From Diphasiastrum complanatum (taxonomy: Eukaryota; Streptophyta; Lycopodiopsida; Lycopodiales; Lycopodiaceae), in NCBI GenBank assembly GCA_029204225.1, contig CM055092.1, positions 10,011,806 through 10,075,805 of the forward strand: a stretch of 64,000 nt of DNA, written 5' to 3'. Below are positions 9,590-20,437 of the stretch, piece by piece. The position numbers and the translations under genes are program-made. The notes beneath the pieces were generated by a model. That model was not told the DNA's origin, did no database searches, and saw only the letters and a program-made list of their open reading frames with translations. Position 1 is the stretch's first letter; every line of letters starts with the position of its first letter.

Positions 9590-10933
9590 TCAACACTTCA
9601 TTTAATTCTATGAGTGAACCGTTATGCAAGAACGACAAACTGTGAGTTACATAGTTTTTCTTCATAGACTCGTTCCTCTCATAGAACCACTCTTTTCCAA
9701 GTATTACATCTACCCTATCTAGATTCATAATATGAAAGTCTAATTTGTCTTTATAGGCTTGAATCTCAATTGTTAAACGTGGGACTATCCGGTCCCATAC
9801 TTGGCTTTTTGCTCCCGTTGCCAGCTTCACTGTATATCGGTGGTCACTTTGCCTTGTTTCCACCTTTAGCTTCTGCAACAAATTAGCGTTAATAAAATTA
9901 TGTGTGGAACCATCGTCAAATAAAACTGTTACGGCTTGACCACCCACAACCCCCTTCATCCGAATGAGGTCATGAGGGCCAAAAACAGTCGTGTTAAAAC
10001 AACAATGCTCACACACAGAATTACCAGCAAAGGAAAGATCTACACTAGATATGCTAGAGTTACCTGGCGCCCTAAAAGATGCCCCTTTAGCTTTCCGTTT
10101 CTTTGGACATTCCTTCGCGACATGACCCGGTTCCATGCAATTAAAGCACAGATTGTCGCTTCTGGCTTTCATAAAGGTTTCCTGGTCCAAGGTAGATCTT
10201 TTCTTCGACTTACCCGAACCTGAACACCCATCTTTCGCCTTATCTTTCGATTTCTTTGGAAAGAAAGGCTTCTTATCCTTTATGTCGGGCAAGACACCAG
10301 TCTCAGGCTTAGCCATCATACGAGTATCAGCATATGTTCTGGCGAAGCGAACAGCATCTACGAGGGCAAGGGGCTGGTTCCTCCTGACCTCTAGCTGATA
10401 GTCTCTTGGTAACCCAAGTATAAAATGCAGGGGCCGGTTCCCCATATGGATCGTTGCATATTGACGGTAAAATTCAAAATCATCAAGAATAGGAAGGAAG
10501 GCCGCCTTGAAGGCCATACAAAAATCTTTCCAATTCTTAGAAACTTCAGGCTTACCCCTAACATCTTGCCACCAGGTAAATGCTTTACCTCGCAGGTACA
10601 TGACGGCGAGATTGTTCTTGTTATCTTCGGATGAATCGTGCATGGAAAAGTGCGAATTCCATCGATCCAACCATTGCAAGACCGCCTCCGGGGTTCTATC
10701 CTTCTTTTCCCCAACAAAAACTTCAGGAGTGAACAAGGGTTGATACACCAATTGCCTTAGTTGTGTCAATTCCTTCAGTTCCTGCTGATCCCGATTGTGC
10801 TTAGCTTGTATATCAACAATCTGTTTCTGTAGATTGTTAATTGCAAGTAACAAGGCATCAAGATCTAAGAGAGGTAGATGCAGTAACCTCCTTAGCAGGG
10901 GATCATAGGCTGTGTGGTAGGATTAGGATCCAT
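9590..10933 (-). pseudogene. Gypsy-1 gag and protease
   Basis: The start ATG is at 10933 (homologous to the Gypsy-2 start), but a stop follows within 15 codons. The main open frame runs from about 10853. It contains the retrotransposon gag domain (EAVLQWLDRWNSHF, LRGKAFTWWQDV), an in-frame 25-codon deletion after GNRPL, a CCHC knuckle (CFNCMEPGHVAKEC) and a retropepsin-like DDGSTHNFI block with LGKEWFYERN. The 25 missing residues are present in Gypsy-2. Confidence 0.88.
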
Positions 10934-11784
10934 CTTTCAAGAGGAAGAGAGGTGAATTAAGAAAGAGATGATTGAAGAAGATCAAAAGCAACTCAAGGAA
11001 GGTAGATATAAGATTACTCTTGCTGTCTCCTCACAAACCAAATGGTATTGTCCATGGCTGCCAAGAGGAATAAGAGAGAGCAAGAAGAAGGATGCACCAC
11101 CAGCTCCACCTCTTCTTCCCAAAAAGCCTCATGCATAGGAGAGGTATGCCTCCCTCTCCATGCTATCTTACTGCCTGCCAAGTGGACTTACTTTGCCACC
11201 TAGCCTCCACATAAGCATCTCTAGCCACCCACCAGAATTCTGGCCAGTAGGCAGCCAGCCCCCTTTCCTTCCTCGTCGCTGGTTTTTTCTCTCTCCTCTC
11301 AGCGAACAGACCCTTTCCAGGCCTTCGCTGCAAATCAGCAGCACTAGAGGACAAAAATAATACCTGTCCACCTCACTGAGTCTGAGCGGAAATAAAACAC
11401 ACCCCCTTCTGCCACCTGTCCAGATCCGGACAGTGCCACGTGGCTGGGTGCAAACAAGTTTTTTGTTCTTTTACTCCTTCGCTGCTCAGACAGCGAGCAA
11501 CCACATTTTTTGCGCCGTCCGTTGCCTCAAACCTGAGCGGAATTACAAGTTGAGGACTGCCACCTGTCCGCTTCTGGACAGTCCATGTGGCCACCTGCTA
11601 AGGGCACCACAACCGTTTGTTTAAAAAAAAAAATTTCTTCAAAAATCAACAAAAACAGCAGAAGGAAGAATGTGAAAAAAGTGCATAAAAAATGCATTTT
11701 AAGCCCGTTTTGAATTTCGTAAAAAGCATCGTAAATTACAAGAAATCTACTACGGATCAACGCACCTGCTTTCAACATGCAGTG
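10934..11784 (-). other. Gypsy-1 leader (between PBS and gag)
   Basis: Noncoding leader with several short G/C-rich blocks of the form GCCACCTGTCC and CTGGACAGT, shared with the Gypsy-2 leader (17941-18020). A conserved block near 11045-11090 (TTGGCAGCCATGGACAA on the minus strand) is almost identical in Gypsy-2 at 18520. No gene is seen. Confidence 0.6.
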
Positions 11785-11796
11785 GCTCTGATACCA
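11785..11796 (-). promoter_or_regulatory. Primer-binding site of Gypsy-1 (tRNA-iMet)
   Basis: The reverse complement reads TGGTATCAGAGC, complementary to the 3' end of plant initiator-Met tRNA, two bases inside the 5' LTR end. It marks the minus-strand cDNA start. Confidence 0.9.
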
Positions 11797-11798
11797 TA

Positions 11799-12233
11799 TG
11801 TTACAATCTCCTACCAGTTGCAAACCTCCAGGTGCCGGTTAACCACAAGAGACCGAACGATTCACGTTCCACCCCACCATAGGACCTAATCCGGGTCCAC
11901 CCACCGTGCCCTGGCCTGTGACCGTATCAAGCGGGATCCGACTTCCATCCTAGACGGCGTCCCATACCACCGCCTAGGCTCTCAGCCATCTCCTGCCCCC
12001 AAGCAAGCATACATCTTGGTCATGCACACGCTCTCCACCCACCTCCTCCTAGGTAGATAGATGGATGGCAAATGAGTTCTCCTCCCCTTGTGAGAGAGAC
12101 TCCAAGCCATGTGCACACCTAGATCATGACACGTGGCAACCATGCAGGATCACGAGTCAGTCAAGTCTACAGGCCTAGTCATCGTCCAGTCCCAAGTTTA
12201 GGGTTGGGACCCAAGGGAGTTGGGTCCCTAACA
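11799..12233 (-). repeat. 5' LTR of Gypsy-1
   Basis: A 435-bp LTR on the minus strand, running from TGTTAGGGACC (tip at 12233) to GTAACA (11799). It is homologous end to end with the 448-bp LTRs of Gypsy-2 but visibly more diverged, so this insertion is probably older than, or from another branch than, Gypsy-2. Confidence 0.9.
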
Positions 12234-12690
12234 CTTGCAACATTAGTTTTGCCGGTCTTCGTCCATACTAAAAGTTTCATTTTCCATGCCCTAATTCCAT
12301 GTGTTTTAGGGCCTAACTATGGAGTGTTGTGTAAGCATCTGATTGGGACGTGGTTTAGGGTTACACTGCATTTCTCCACGCCTGCATAGACTCCTACGCT
12401 AACAACATTCGCCCGTTATCGCTCGTAGTGGAATCATTCAGTCCCGTGCCCTAATCCCATGTGTTTTTTGGTGCTTGCTCTGACTTTGTTTAGTCATGCT
12501 TAATAGAATGACTGGGATGTATGCTCTGATAACTTTACCGATGTGATGTGTTGAACTCGATTCATTGGAATTTTAGCCTGGTACTTTTGTTAAACACAAA
12601 ATCTTAGAGTGATACTTGTCATAATTATTGCGAGCAATTCAATGAAGTATATTTTCTTGCACTGAACATTTGCTTGTTCGTTTCTTTTGC
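12234..12690. other. Sequence flanking Gypsy-1, upstream of hAT-3
   Basis: No gene is seen. Two imperfect copies of a block containing GCCCTAAT(T/C)CCATGTGTTTT occur at about 12288 and 12450. The end of the stretch (TTTCTTTTGCAG before 12692) looks like a splice acceptor leading into hAT-3, so part of this DNA is probably hAT-3 5' sequence or intron. Confidence 0.45.
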
Positions 12691-14516
12691 AGTTCTGATC
12701 TCATGTCGACACGATGCCGGTCCAGGGCCAAGGTTGCTTTCACAAAGGGGGATGTGACTACACACCATGGCACAAGTGCCACAAATGTGCTTGCATTGCG
12801 ATGGCTCTTCAAAGGATCACTCAACAAGATTAGGGCTCACTTATTGTGGCTCAGAGGGCCAAACGGGCAAACATTGGGCATATTTGCTTGCCCTAGGATT
12901 CCTGATGAGGAGGTACAGAGGTCGATGGATATGTATGGGCTTGATGGTACATCCACCTAGCCAGTGAAACCAGCACAAGAGTTTTGGATAGGGACAGGCA
13001 GTAGGTGCAGCTGCAGGCTCACAGGTAGGGCCTAGTGCATCACAGGCAGGGCCAAGTATAGGTGCAGAGCCTAGTACAACACGGGCAGGGTGGTGCATGG
13101 TTTAGGTGCAATACATGGTCCAGGCAAGGCCACTCCAATTCCATCAGTAGCAGCAGGGCCTAATTCAGGGCAGCCATCCAATTCAGACGTCGACCTTGGA
13201 TGAGTACATGTATGACTCTTCAGTGTCTTGTTTGTTATTTCTCACTCAAGTTTTTTGCGTTTCTTTTATGCTACGGCACATTGACGATTGTAGTGTGTCT
13301 GTCACAGAAGGGACGAGATGTTGCAAATTTGGGAGGCCAGATGGGACTACTTCCACCGACCCATCCATGTTGTAGTCCACATGTTGCACCCATTGTGGCG
13401 CTCTAACAGATATTTGGACAATCGAGAGCTACACAGGGGATGGGTGGAGTACACTGAGCTTGTATGGCAGTCAAAAATTATCTTCTGTACTCAATGCTAG
13501 TGTGTGAATTCAATGGGCTGATGTGTGCCCTGGTTTTTTTGCCGATAGGCTCGTTGCTCAGGAACATAGCATGACAGCTAGTCACTTTTGAGCACTTCCA
13601 GTCATTTGATGGAGAGCAGTGTCAATTGAGGGAGGACATGTTGAGGCCTGTGACATGGTGGAGCATCCACGGTTGCAACATAGGTGACTTGTGGCGACTG
13701 GCCGAGAGAGACCTTTCACCGGACTTTTCAGCATCCGCCTGTGAGGGAAATTGGAGCACATGGGGCCCTATATCACACACAGAAGAGATACAGGCTATCC
13801 ATTGAATAGTGCAGGCGGTTGGTGTTTGTGAACACCAACGGCCGTATGTTGGGACACACATGTGCAAAGGGCCAGATGCTCGAGCTGAGTCACTTTATTA
13901 CCCCATGCTCTAGCTCTGTCTTGACGAATTGAACTACTTTCAAAATAGCAGTGAATTGTGAAATACCTATTTGACAACAATGTTTGTTTGTGGTTGCAGG
14001 TGAACCCTGACTCTTGCTTGGTGGACTCGGCAACTGCTGCTCCTCAGGCACCACCCATGCAAGACGAGCTAGATGATGAGATCTACAGAGAGTTTTACAA
14101 ACAGGCAGAGGGTGATGCACAAGCTTTACGGCAACAAAGGAGGGCATGGAGGGGGCGGGAGAGGGTTGAGGAGGGGGATGATGAGGGCTCGGAGGGTGGA
14201 GAGGAGCTCTGGGGTGATTATGCGGAGGAGGAGTGGGCTAAGGAGGGGGGATACTAAGGAGGACGAGATGGGGGCAAAAGCACGAGGGAATGACCTAGCT
14301 GACTTGTTGGTGGACCTTGATGCGAAAACAGAGGAGGAGCCAGCCATTCCTGCACGTAGGCCTATAGGGCGACCTAGAGGTTTTGGGAGGGGGCGCTGGA
14401 TTCACTTTTTGTAGACACGAGTGGAGCATCACAGGCAACTGTTGGCCAGGCATCATCACAATGGGTAGGGCCATCCCAAGGTGTAGGATCACAACCACTT
14501 GACACACAGACACGTG

Positions 14517-14521
14517 GGTGC
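14517..14521. repeat. Left target-site duplication GGTGC of the solo LTR
   Basis: GGTGC lies immediately before the TG of the inserted LTR and is identical to 15251-15255. Confidence 0.85.
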
Positions 14522-15250
14522 TGTCCGGGAATGCGGCATTTTGGGCTATGCTGTGTGCACCTATTCTTGGCGGAAGTGCGCTACACTATGCATTCAATTG
14601 CAGTACCTAGATATGCGGCTATCGATCACAAACATTGCAACAATCAATCAAACAATAAGAGATGTAACACAACAATCACAGTTGGAAGAACAGAAAGTAT
14701 TTTGTATTTTGCTTTGTTTTAGAGTGAGTCGCCAGTGTCTCGCTCGTTGGCAGCCTGACGCTCCTCTTACAATGCTATGTTCTGCTACTTGCAGATTTTG
14801 CTATCATTCGCATTGCATTCTGTTCTATTGAATTAAACTATATTTATGTCCCATTAGGTGGGATTACAAGATAGATTAACTAATCATTACAAGAGAGGCT
14901 TACGCTAACCTATTGGTTAGCCCACTCTCTGGTAACGTCACTTTTACGGCTGAGCGGGAATATACAAAGCTTCACACTTGTCGAGCTACAGTCCGCTAAC
15001 TCGACTTGCTGAAGATTGGTGTGGCACGACGTCCCATCTTCAGCACTCGTCGATGACTTCGATGTCGATGACTTCGACTCCGGGTTCTTCGACTTCGGTG
15101 ACTTCGATGTCGAGCACTTCGGTGACTTCAACTTCGGGCAATGGTTGCATAAGCACTCGTCGGTCACTTCGATGTTGATGACTTCGGTGACTTCGACTTC
15201 GGCTTCGGGTAATGCCAGGGAATGGTAGCATCAGTTCACCATTTCCAACA
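14522..15250. mobile_element. Solo LTR (729 bp) inside hAT-3
   Basis: The insert begins TGTCCGGG and ends TTTCCAACA, and is flanked on both sides by GGTGC. Removing it with one GGTGC copy joins the hAT-3 tail in frame: DTQTRGC, then RQRGGGSLKG, then the Gly-Arg repeat and the stop. It has no gag or pol, so it is a solo LTR or other short LTR-type element. Its right part carries a TTCGA-rich tandem array (15050-15215). The matching full element is not in this window. Confidence 0.8.
15048..15215. repeat. TTCG-rich short tandem array inside the solo LTR
   Basis: Imperfect repeats of a 9-15 base motif of the form GACTTCGATGTCGAT and GACTTCGGT, interrupted around 15140-15160. Any open frame here codes for repetitive Ser/Thr or Asp/Phe tracts and is not a real protein. 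Confidence 0.75.
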
Positions 15251-15255
15251 GGTGC
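15251..15255. repeat. Right target-site duplication GGTGC of the solo LTR
   Basis: GGTGC follows the terminal CA of the LTR and matches 14517-14521 exactly. Confidence 0.85.
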
Positions 15256-15539
15256 AGACAGAGGGGTGGGGGCAGCCTGAAGGGGGACAAAGGAGGAGAG
15301 AGAGGCAGGGGTAGGGGTAGGGGCAGGGGGTGGACGAGCACAAGCAGTAGAGCCAGAGTCTTGCCAAGGCGTATGGTTCCCTCTGATTCATCTGCAGACC
15401 CCTGGGATCAACAGACTGGCACAGACTCGGAGGATTCTGCTTATTATGACACTGACGAGTCTTAGTTGTATAGTTTTCATTATGTTCGTTGAACATTATT
15501 GTACCCCATTTTGGTGCCATATGGCCCGATATTAAACAT

Positions 15540-15626
15540 TATGATGATCTCTTCCACGCACGTGCCATGATTCAATATGGTTCCTGATGGTTTCAGATCG
15601 GTTTTAGGGTTTATGGTTGGGGGGGG

Positions 15627-15689
<63 letters not shown>

Positions 15690-15985
15690 GACATGTCTTT
15701 TCTCTTCAGTATTGTTTCAACCGTGATTCAGCATGGTTCAACATGATTCAGAATGATTCAGTACGGTTCAATATGGTTCCTTATGGTTTCAGATCAGTTT
15801 GTTGTGATCTCAGCCGAAGAGAGAGAGGGGGGGAGGGGGGGGGGGGGGGGGGGTGAGACTCTTCAATATTGTTTCAGCCATGATTCAGTATTGCTATAGT
15901 TTAGTATGGTTCAGCATGATTCAATATGGTTCAGTGCAGGTCAGTATGGTTGCTTATGGTTTCAGTTTGGTTTGTTGTGATCTCA

Positions 15986-16036
<51 letters not shown>

Positions 16037-16110
16037 GGGGGGGGGGAGACAAGTGTCTTGTCTTCAGTATGGTCTCAGCCATGATTCAGTATGGTTCAAT
16101 ATGGTTAAAT
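15540..16110. repeat. Minisatellite of GATTCAGTATGGTTC-type repeats with GA and G tracts
   Basis: Three imperfect higher-order units. Each has several copies of a roughly 10-15 bp motif (GATTCAGTATGGTTCA and variants) followed by ATGGTTTCAGAT and a purine tract. The purine tracts are G/(GA)n at 15619-15688, GA then G19 (interrupted) at 15818-15853, and (GA)n then G21 at 15988-16046. It separates hAT-3 from hAT-2 and contains no gene. The open frames across it are low complexity. Confidence 0.8.
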
Positions 16111-16191
16111 AAATAAGCGTTTCCAGAAACGCACCCCAAACCAGAAACTTAGTTCAAAAACGCGTTTCTAGAAACGCAATGCATCTATGAT

Positions 16192-16212
16192 ATATATATA
16201 TATATATATATA
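16192..16212. repeat. (AT)n tract
   Basis: A run of alternating TA about 20 bases long in the hAT-2 5' region. The corresponding hAT-1 position has only ATGACATCAT, so the tract is a local expansion. Confidence 0.85.
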
Positions 16213-16581
16213 GATGTCGCGATACTGGGTATGGTGGATCCTGATACTGCGGCACCATGTTGGTATCGCAACACCATAATGGTGCGGCGGTACCATATTA
16301 TAATAATATATTTATTATTTAATATATATGTATATATATTTTAACCTAATCCCTCCCCCTCACTTCATCTCTCTCCCTCACTGTTGTGCACGCTCTCCCT
16401 GCCTCTCATTCCATTTCGCGCTCTCCCTGCTGTACACGCCCTATCTTTGAGTTTGATCTGTTGCCTTCTGCTCATACTTCCGCCCTGCTATTGGTGTTTT
16501 CGTCGTTGCTGTTTCCAGCTTTCCGCCTCCTATCACATTCACGATCGTATTTGCCTTTTTTTCACAGTTCCCTCCATCGCA

Positions 16582-17319
16582 ATGGTGCAATCCAACCTTG
16601 CCGATCTGTGGGACGAGGTGGACGTTGTCAGGCGGGTTGTTGACAAGTCCAACAAGACCGGTGCAAAGGTCGTGCATTGCCGATATTGCTTGGTCAAGTT
16701 CATTGCCACCCTCACTCGCCTTAAAGGCCACCTGCTCGGTGCACGCGCCAAAAATGGTGGCACCATAAATGCTGCCCCTTGTGGCAGCATGTCCGTCCCC
16801 GTCAGGCAGCGACTATTGGACACCTACAGGCCACGTCTGGTGGCAGAGGAGAACACCATTTTGGAGGGTGTTCTCCAGTTTTGCCCCGCTCCTTATGTGG
16901 CTGACCCCAAGTTGCTGCCTACTTGGCTAGCACGCACAAGGAGAGGGAGTGCATCCTCATCTCGTCCCACTGCCCCTCATTCCCCTCAGACAGTTCCGCC
17001 ACATGCACCCCAATCTGCACCCATTCCGGTGGAACCCATCCCCTCGCGTCCGCTAGTTGCCACTAAAGTTCCACCGCCACCTCCTGTTGCTCGCACGCTT
17101 CCAGTTTACGATTTCCGCATGGCCTCTCCGCCACCCGAGCAGGCCCAGGATGAGGGTGACGAGGCTTTCGAGGATGTTGAGGCGATCCCTTCCTCCTTCC
17201 CTTCCCATCCGGATGACGTCCCTAGCCAGCAGTTTTCGTATCCCATGCCAAATGTTGCCCCTCCAGTGCATCCCACTTATGCTGTTGCACCCATCCCTGC
17301 CAGTGCATCCCATTCTTCG
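16582..17319 (+). pseudogene. hAT-2 transposase, exon 1 first half (BED finger, linker)
   Basis: The ATG at 16582 starts MVQSNLADLWDEVDVVRR, aligned with hAT-1. The BED finger is intact: Cys codons at 16678 and 16687 (CRYC), then HLLGARAKNG. After the finger come RQRLLDTYRPRLVAEENT and a Pro/Ser-rich linker that in hAT-1 leads into DUF659. The frame is open from the ATG to the Gypsy-2 insertion point, where ASASHSS runs into the LTR. It is a DNA-binding N-terminus. Another 66 codons are open upstream of this ATG, but hAT-1 homology favours 16582. Confidence 0.85.
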
Positions 17320-17767
17320 TGTTAGGGACCCAACTCCCTTGGGTCCCAAACCCAGACTTGAGACCAGACGATGACTGGGCCTGTAGACTTGACTGGTGAC
17401 TCGTGAACCTGCATGGTTGCCATGTGTCATGATCCAGGAGCGCACATGGCTTGGAGTCTCTCTCCTTGGAGGTATACAAGGGGAGGAGGACTCATTTGTC
17501 GTCCATTCTATCTACCTAGGAAGAGGTGGATGGAGAGCGTGTGCATGGCCAGGATGTATTGCTAGCGTGAGGCAGGAGATGGCTGAGAGCCTAGGCGGTG
17601 GTATGGGACGCCGTCTGGGGTGGAGGCCGGATCCAGCTTGATACGGTCACAGGCCAGGGCACGGTGGGTGGACCCGGATTAGGTCCTATGGCGGGGTGGA
17701 ACGTAAATCGTTCGGTCTCTTGTGGTTAACCGGCACCTGGAGGTTTGCAGTAAGTAAGTTTGTAACA
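17320..17767 (+). repeat. 5' LTR of Gypsy-2
   Basis: 448 bp, from TGTTAGGGACC to GTAACA. About 2 percent diverged from the 3' LTR by visual comparison. Confidence 0.95.
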
Positions 17768-17769
17768 TA

Positions 17770-17781
17770 TGGTATCAGAGC
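17770..17781 (+). promoter_or_regulatory. Primer-binding site of Gypsy-2 (tRNA-iMet)
   Basis: TGGTATCAGAGC, two bases after the LTR end. Confidence 0.92.
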
Positions 17782-18653
17782 AACTGCATACTGAAAGCAG
17801 GTGCGTTGATCCGTAGTAGATTTCTTGTAACTTACGACGCTTCTGACGGATTTCAAATCCGGTTTAAAACGCATTTTTTATGCGTATTTGTCTATTCTTC
17901 TTTCCGCTGTTTTTTTGTAAATTTCAAGTAAATAAAGTTTCAAAAAAAAAGTGGTAGGGGCCCTAAGGAGGACCTGCCACGTGGCACTGTCCAGGGAAGG
18001 ACAGGTGGCAGTCCCTCCTACTGAGATTCCGCTCCAGATTAAGGATTCTTGGTCGCGATGGGGACCTCCTCAGATCCAAACAAGAACAGGTTTCTTCATC
18101 GATGTTTGAGCAGCGGGAGGGTCAAGAACTTGAAGAAACCTGCCACGTGGCATTTGATGGGCCAGGAGAAGTGGCAGCAGGTAGCACCGTCCTATTGCGA
18201 TGAATACCAGATCACCAGCTGTAGAAATCGGGGCCTTCCCTGCTTACATGAAGTGTTTTCTCCATAACTGTCCCTGTATAACAGCGATGGACCATCTGAA
18301 GAAAAACAAAAAAAAGGTGAAGGGGGAGGGGGCTGTAGGCCACCTGGCAGATTGCTAGGAGAAGGCCAGAAGGCTGAGGTGGAGGCTAGGTGGCAAGGCA
18401 AGGCCACTTGGCAGTTGATAGGATGGCATGAAGAGGGAGGTATGCCTCTTTCATGCATCTGTTTTATGAGAAATGAGGTGGAGGTGGTGGTGCATCCTTG
18501 TCTTTGCTCTCTCTTATTCCTCTTGGCAGCCATGGACAATACCATTTGGTTTGTGAAGAGACAACAAGAGTAGTTTTGTATCTACCTTCCTTGAGTAGCT
18601 TTTGATTCTCTTCTATCTTCTCTTCTTAATTCACCTCTCTTCTCTTTGAAAAA
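17782..18653 (+). other. Gypsy-2 leader
   Basis: About 870 bp without a gene, between the PBS and the gag ATG. It shares GTGGCA..GTCC blocks and the GGCAGCCATGGACAATAC segment (near 18525) with the Gypsy-1 leader. Open frames here do not resemble proteins. Confidence 0.65.
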
Positions 18654-20437
18654 ATGGAGCCTACTCCTACTACACAGCCTATGTCCCCTGTTCATGAGGC
18701 TACAGTATCTGCCTCTGTCTTAAACCCTGATGCTTTGTTGCTAGCTATTAACAGTCTACAGCAACAGATTGTGGATATGCAAGCTAAGCACAGTCGGGAT
18801 CAGCAAGACCTCAAGGAATTGACGCAGCTAAGGCAATTGGTGCATCAACCCCTGTTTACTCCTGAAGTTTTTGCTGGGGAAAAGAAGGATAGAACCCCGG
18901 AGGCCGTCTTGCAATGGCTGGATCGATGAAATTCGCACTTTTCCATGCACGATTAATCCGAGGACAACAAGATCAATCTAGTCGTCATGTACTTGCGAGG
19001 TAAAGCTTTTACCTGGTGGCAAGATATAAGGGGTAAGCCTGAAGTTCATAGGAATTGGGAGGATTCTGTAAGGCCTTTAAGGTGGCCTTCCTTCCTATTC
19101 TTGATGATTTTGAATTCTACCATCAGTATGCAACGATCCAAATAAGGAACCGGCCGTTGGATCAGTATTTGCAAGAATTTCAAGAGGTCTATTCTCGCTT
19201 TGCAACTAGAATAGATCCTTTGCTAGTAAAGTTGCATTTCATACTAGGGTTACCAAAAGACTACCAGCTAGAGGTCAGGAGGAACCAGCCTCTTACCCTC
19301 AAGAATGTTGTTCGCTTCGCCAGAATCTACGATGATACTCGTGCGATGGCTAAGCCTGAGACTGGTGTCTTACCCGACGTAAAGGGTAAGAGGCCTTTCT
19401 TTCCAAAGAAATCGAAAGATAAGGCGAAAGATGGGTGTTCAGGTTCGGGTAAGTCGAAGAAAAGATCTACCTTGGACCAGGAAACCTTTATGAAAGCCAG
19501 AAGCGACAATCTGTGCTTTAATTGCATGGAACCGGGTCATGTCGCGAAGGAATGTCCAAAGAAACGGAAAGCTAAAGGGGCATCTTTTAGGACGCCAGGT
19601 AACTCTAGCATATCTAGTGTAGATCTTTCCTTTGCTGGTAATTCTGTGTGTGAGCATTGTTGTTTTAACACGGCTGTTTTTGGCCCTCATGACCTCATTC
19701 GGATGAAGGGGGTTGTGGGTGGTCAAGTCGTAACAGTTTTATTTGACGATGGTTCCACACATAATTTTATTAACGCTAATTTGTTGCATAAGCTAAAGGT
19801 GGAAACAAGGCAAAGTGACCACCGATATACAGTGAAGCTGGCAACGGGAGCAGAAAGCCAAGTATGGGACCGGATAGTCCCACGTTTACCAATTGAGATT
19901 CAAGCCTATAAAGACAAATTAGACTTTCATATTATGAATCTAGATAGGGTAGATGTTATACTTGGTAAAGAGTGGTTCTATGAGAGGAACGAGTCTATGA
20001 AGAAAAACTATGTAACACACAGTTTGTCGTTCTTACATAACGGCTCACTCATAGAATTGAATGGAAATGTTGATATTTCTACTCCGTATATGCTTTCTGC
20101 TTTGGAAGCTGTTAAATGTAAGGATATTGTGGATTGCAATTCTTATTTATGTTGGTTAAAAGATTTTACTTACCATGAAGAACGTAGTTTGCAATTTTAC
20201 AATCTCCAAATGGAATTAATGTCTAATAACCTAAAACAACAAAATTTGCCGGAAGGTGAAATTTTTAGGAAACTTAGACAAGAATTTAACGATGTATTTC
20301 CTGAGCAGCTTCCCGAGGGTCTTCCCCCCTCTAGGGGTGTTGACCATGGTATTAAACTGATTCCTGGTAGTTCTCCTATATCACTGTATCCATATAGGAT
20401 GAGTACTACTAAACAGGCAACTGCAAAATTACCTTAA
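18654..20437 (+). pseudogene. Gypsy-2 gag and protease
   Basis: The ATG at 18654 (MEPTPTTQPMSP) opens gag. A TGA at 18927 replaces Trp in the WLDRWNSHF block, a TAA follows at 18956, and a frameshift near 19060 moves the protein to the frame running to 20437. That frame holds the rest of gag (FYHQYATIQ, LPKDYQLEVRR), the CCHC knuckle CFNCMEPGHVAKEC (19513-19554), the retropepsin-like DDGSTHNFI and the start of the reverse transcriptase ([16 protein letters not shown]). A further frameshift near 20410 ends it. The product would be capsid plus maturation protease. Confidence 0.9.

Larger units (their letters stand above)
7560..12233 (-). mobile_element. Chromodomain Gypsy retrotransposon Gypsy-1 (minus strand)
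   Basis: Same family as Gypsy-2, in the opposite orientation. From right to left: 5' LTR (11799-12233), PBS, leader, gag, protease, reverse transcriptase, RNase H, zinc-binding fragment fused to the post-integrase region, chromodomain, then only the first 80-85 bases of the 3' LTR. Against Gypsy-2 it has precise deletions: 75 bp in gag, 16 bp and about 300 bp in the reverse transcriptase, and about 920 bp removing the integrase core. It is dead and non-autonomous. Confidence 0.9.
12692..15465 (+). pseudogene. hAT-3 transposase relic (BED finger, dimerisation domain, AT-hook tail)
   Basis: Plus-strand hAT relic. Pieces: start near ATG 12703; a decayed, frameshifted BED finger (CLHCDGSSK in one frame, HLLWLRG and CPRIPDEEVQ in another); a Gly/Ala/Ser linker; an intron ending near 13310; WEARWDYFHRPIHVV; then the C-terminal dimerisation block (PVTWWSIHG, SASACEGNWSTWGPI) at 13645-13800; then an acidic tail with GRPRGFGRGR. 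The DUF659 catalytic region seen in hAT-1 and hAT-2 is missing. The coding tail is split by a solo LTR (14522-15250) and ends with a Gly-Arg repeat and DTDES at the stop 15463-15465. Confidence 0.75.

Noticed and set aside
15048-15215. Possible CRISPR-like array
   Set aside because: Repeats are short, degenerate and have no unique spacers of regular length; this is eukaryotic tandem-repeat DNA.
14910-15231. Ser/Thr- or Asp/Phe-rich frames near 15000-15230
   Set aside because: They lie inside the solo LTR tandem array; all frames give low-complexity peptides.
15613-16116. Open frames with long Arg-Glu repeats (plus strand)
   Set aside because: They are translations of (GA)n and poly-G tracts in the minisatellite, with no conserved protein sequence.
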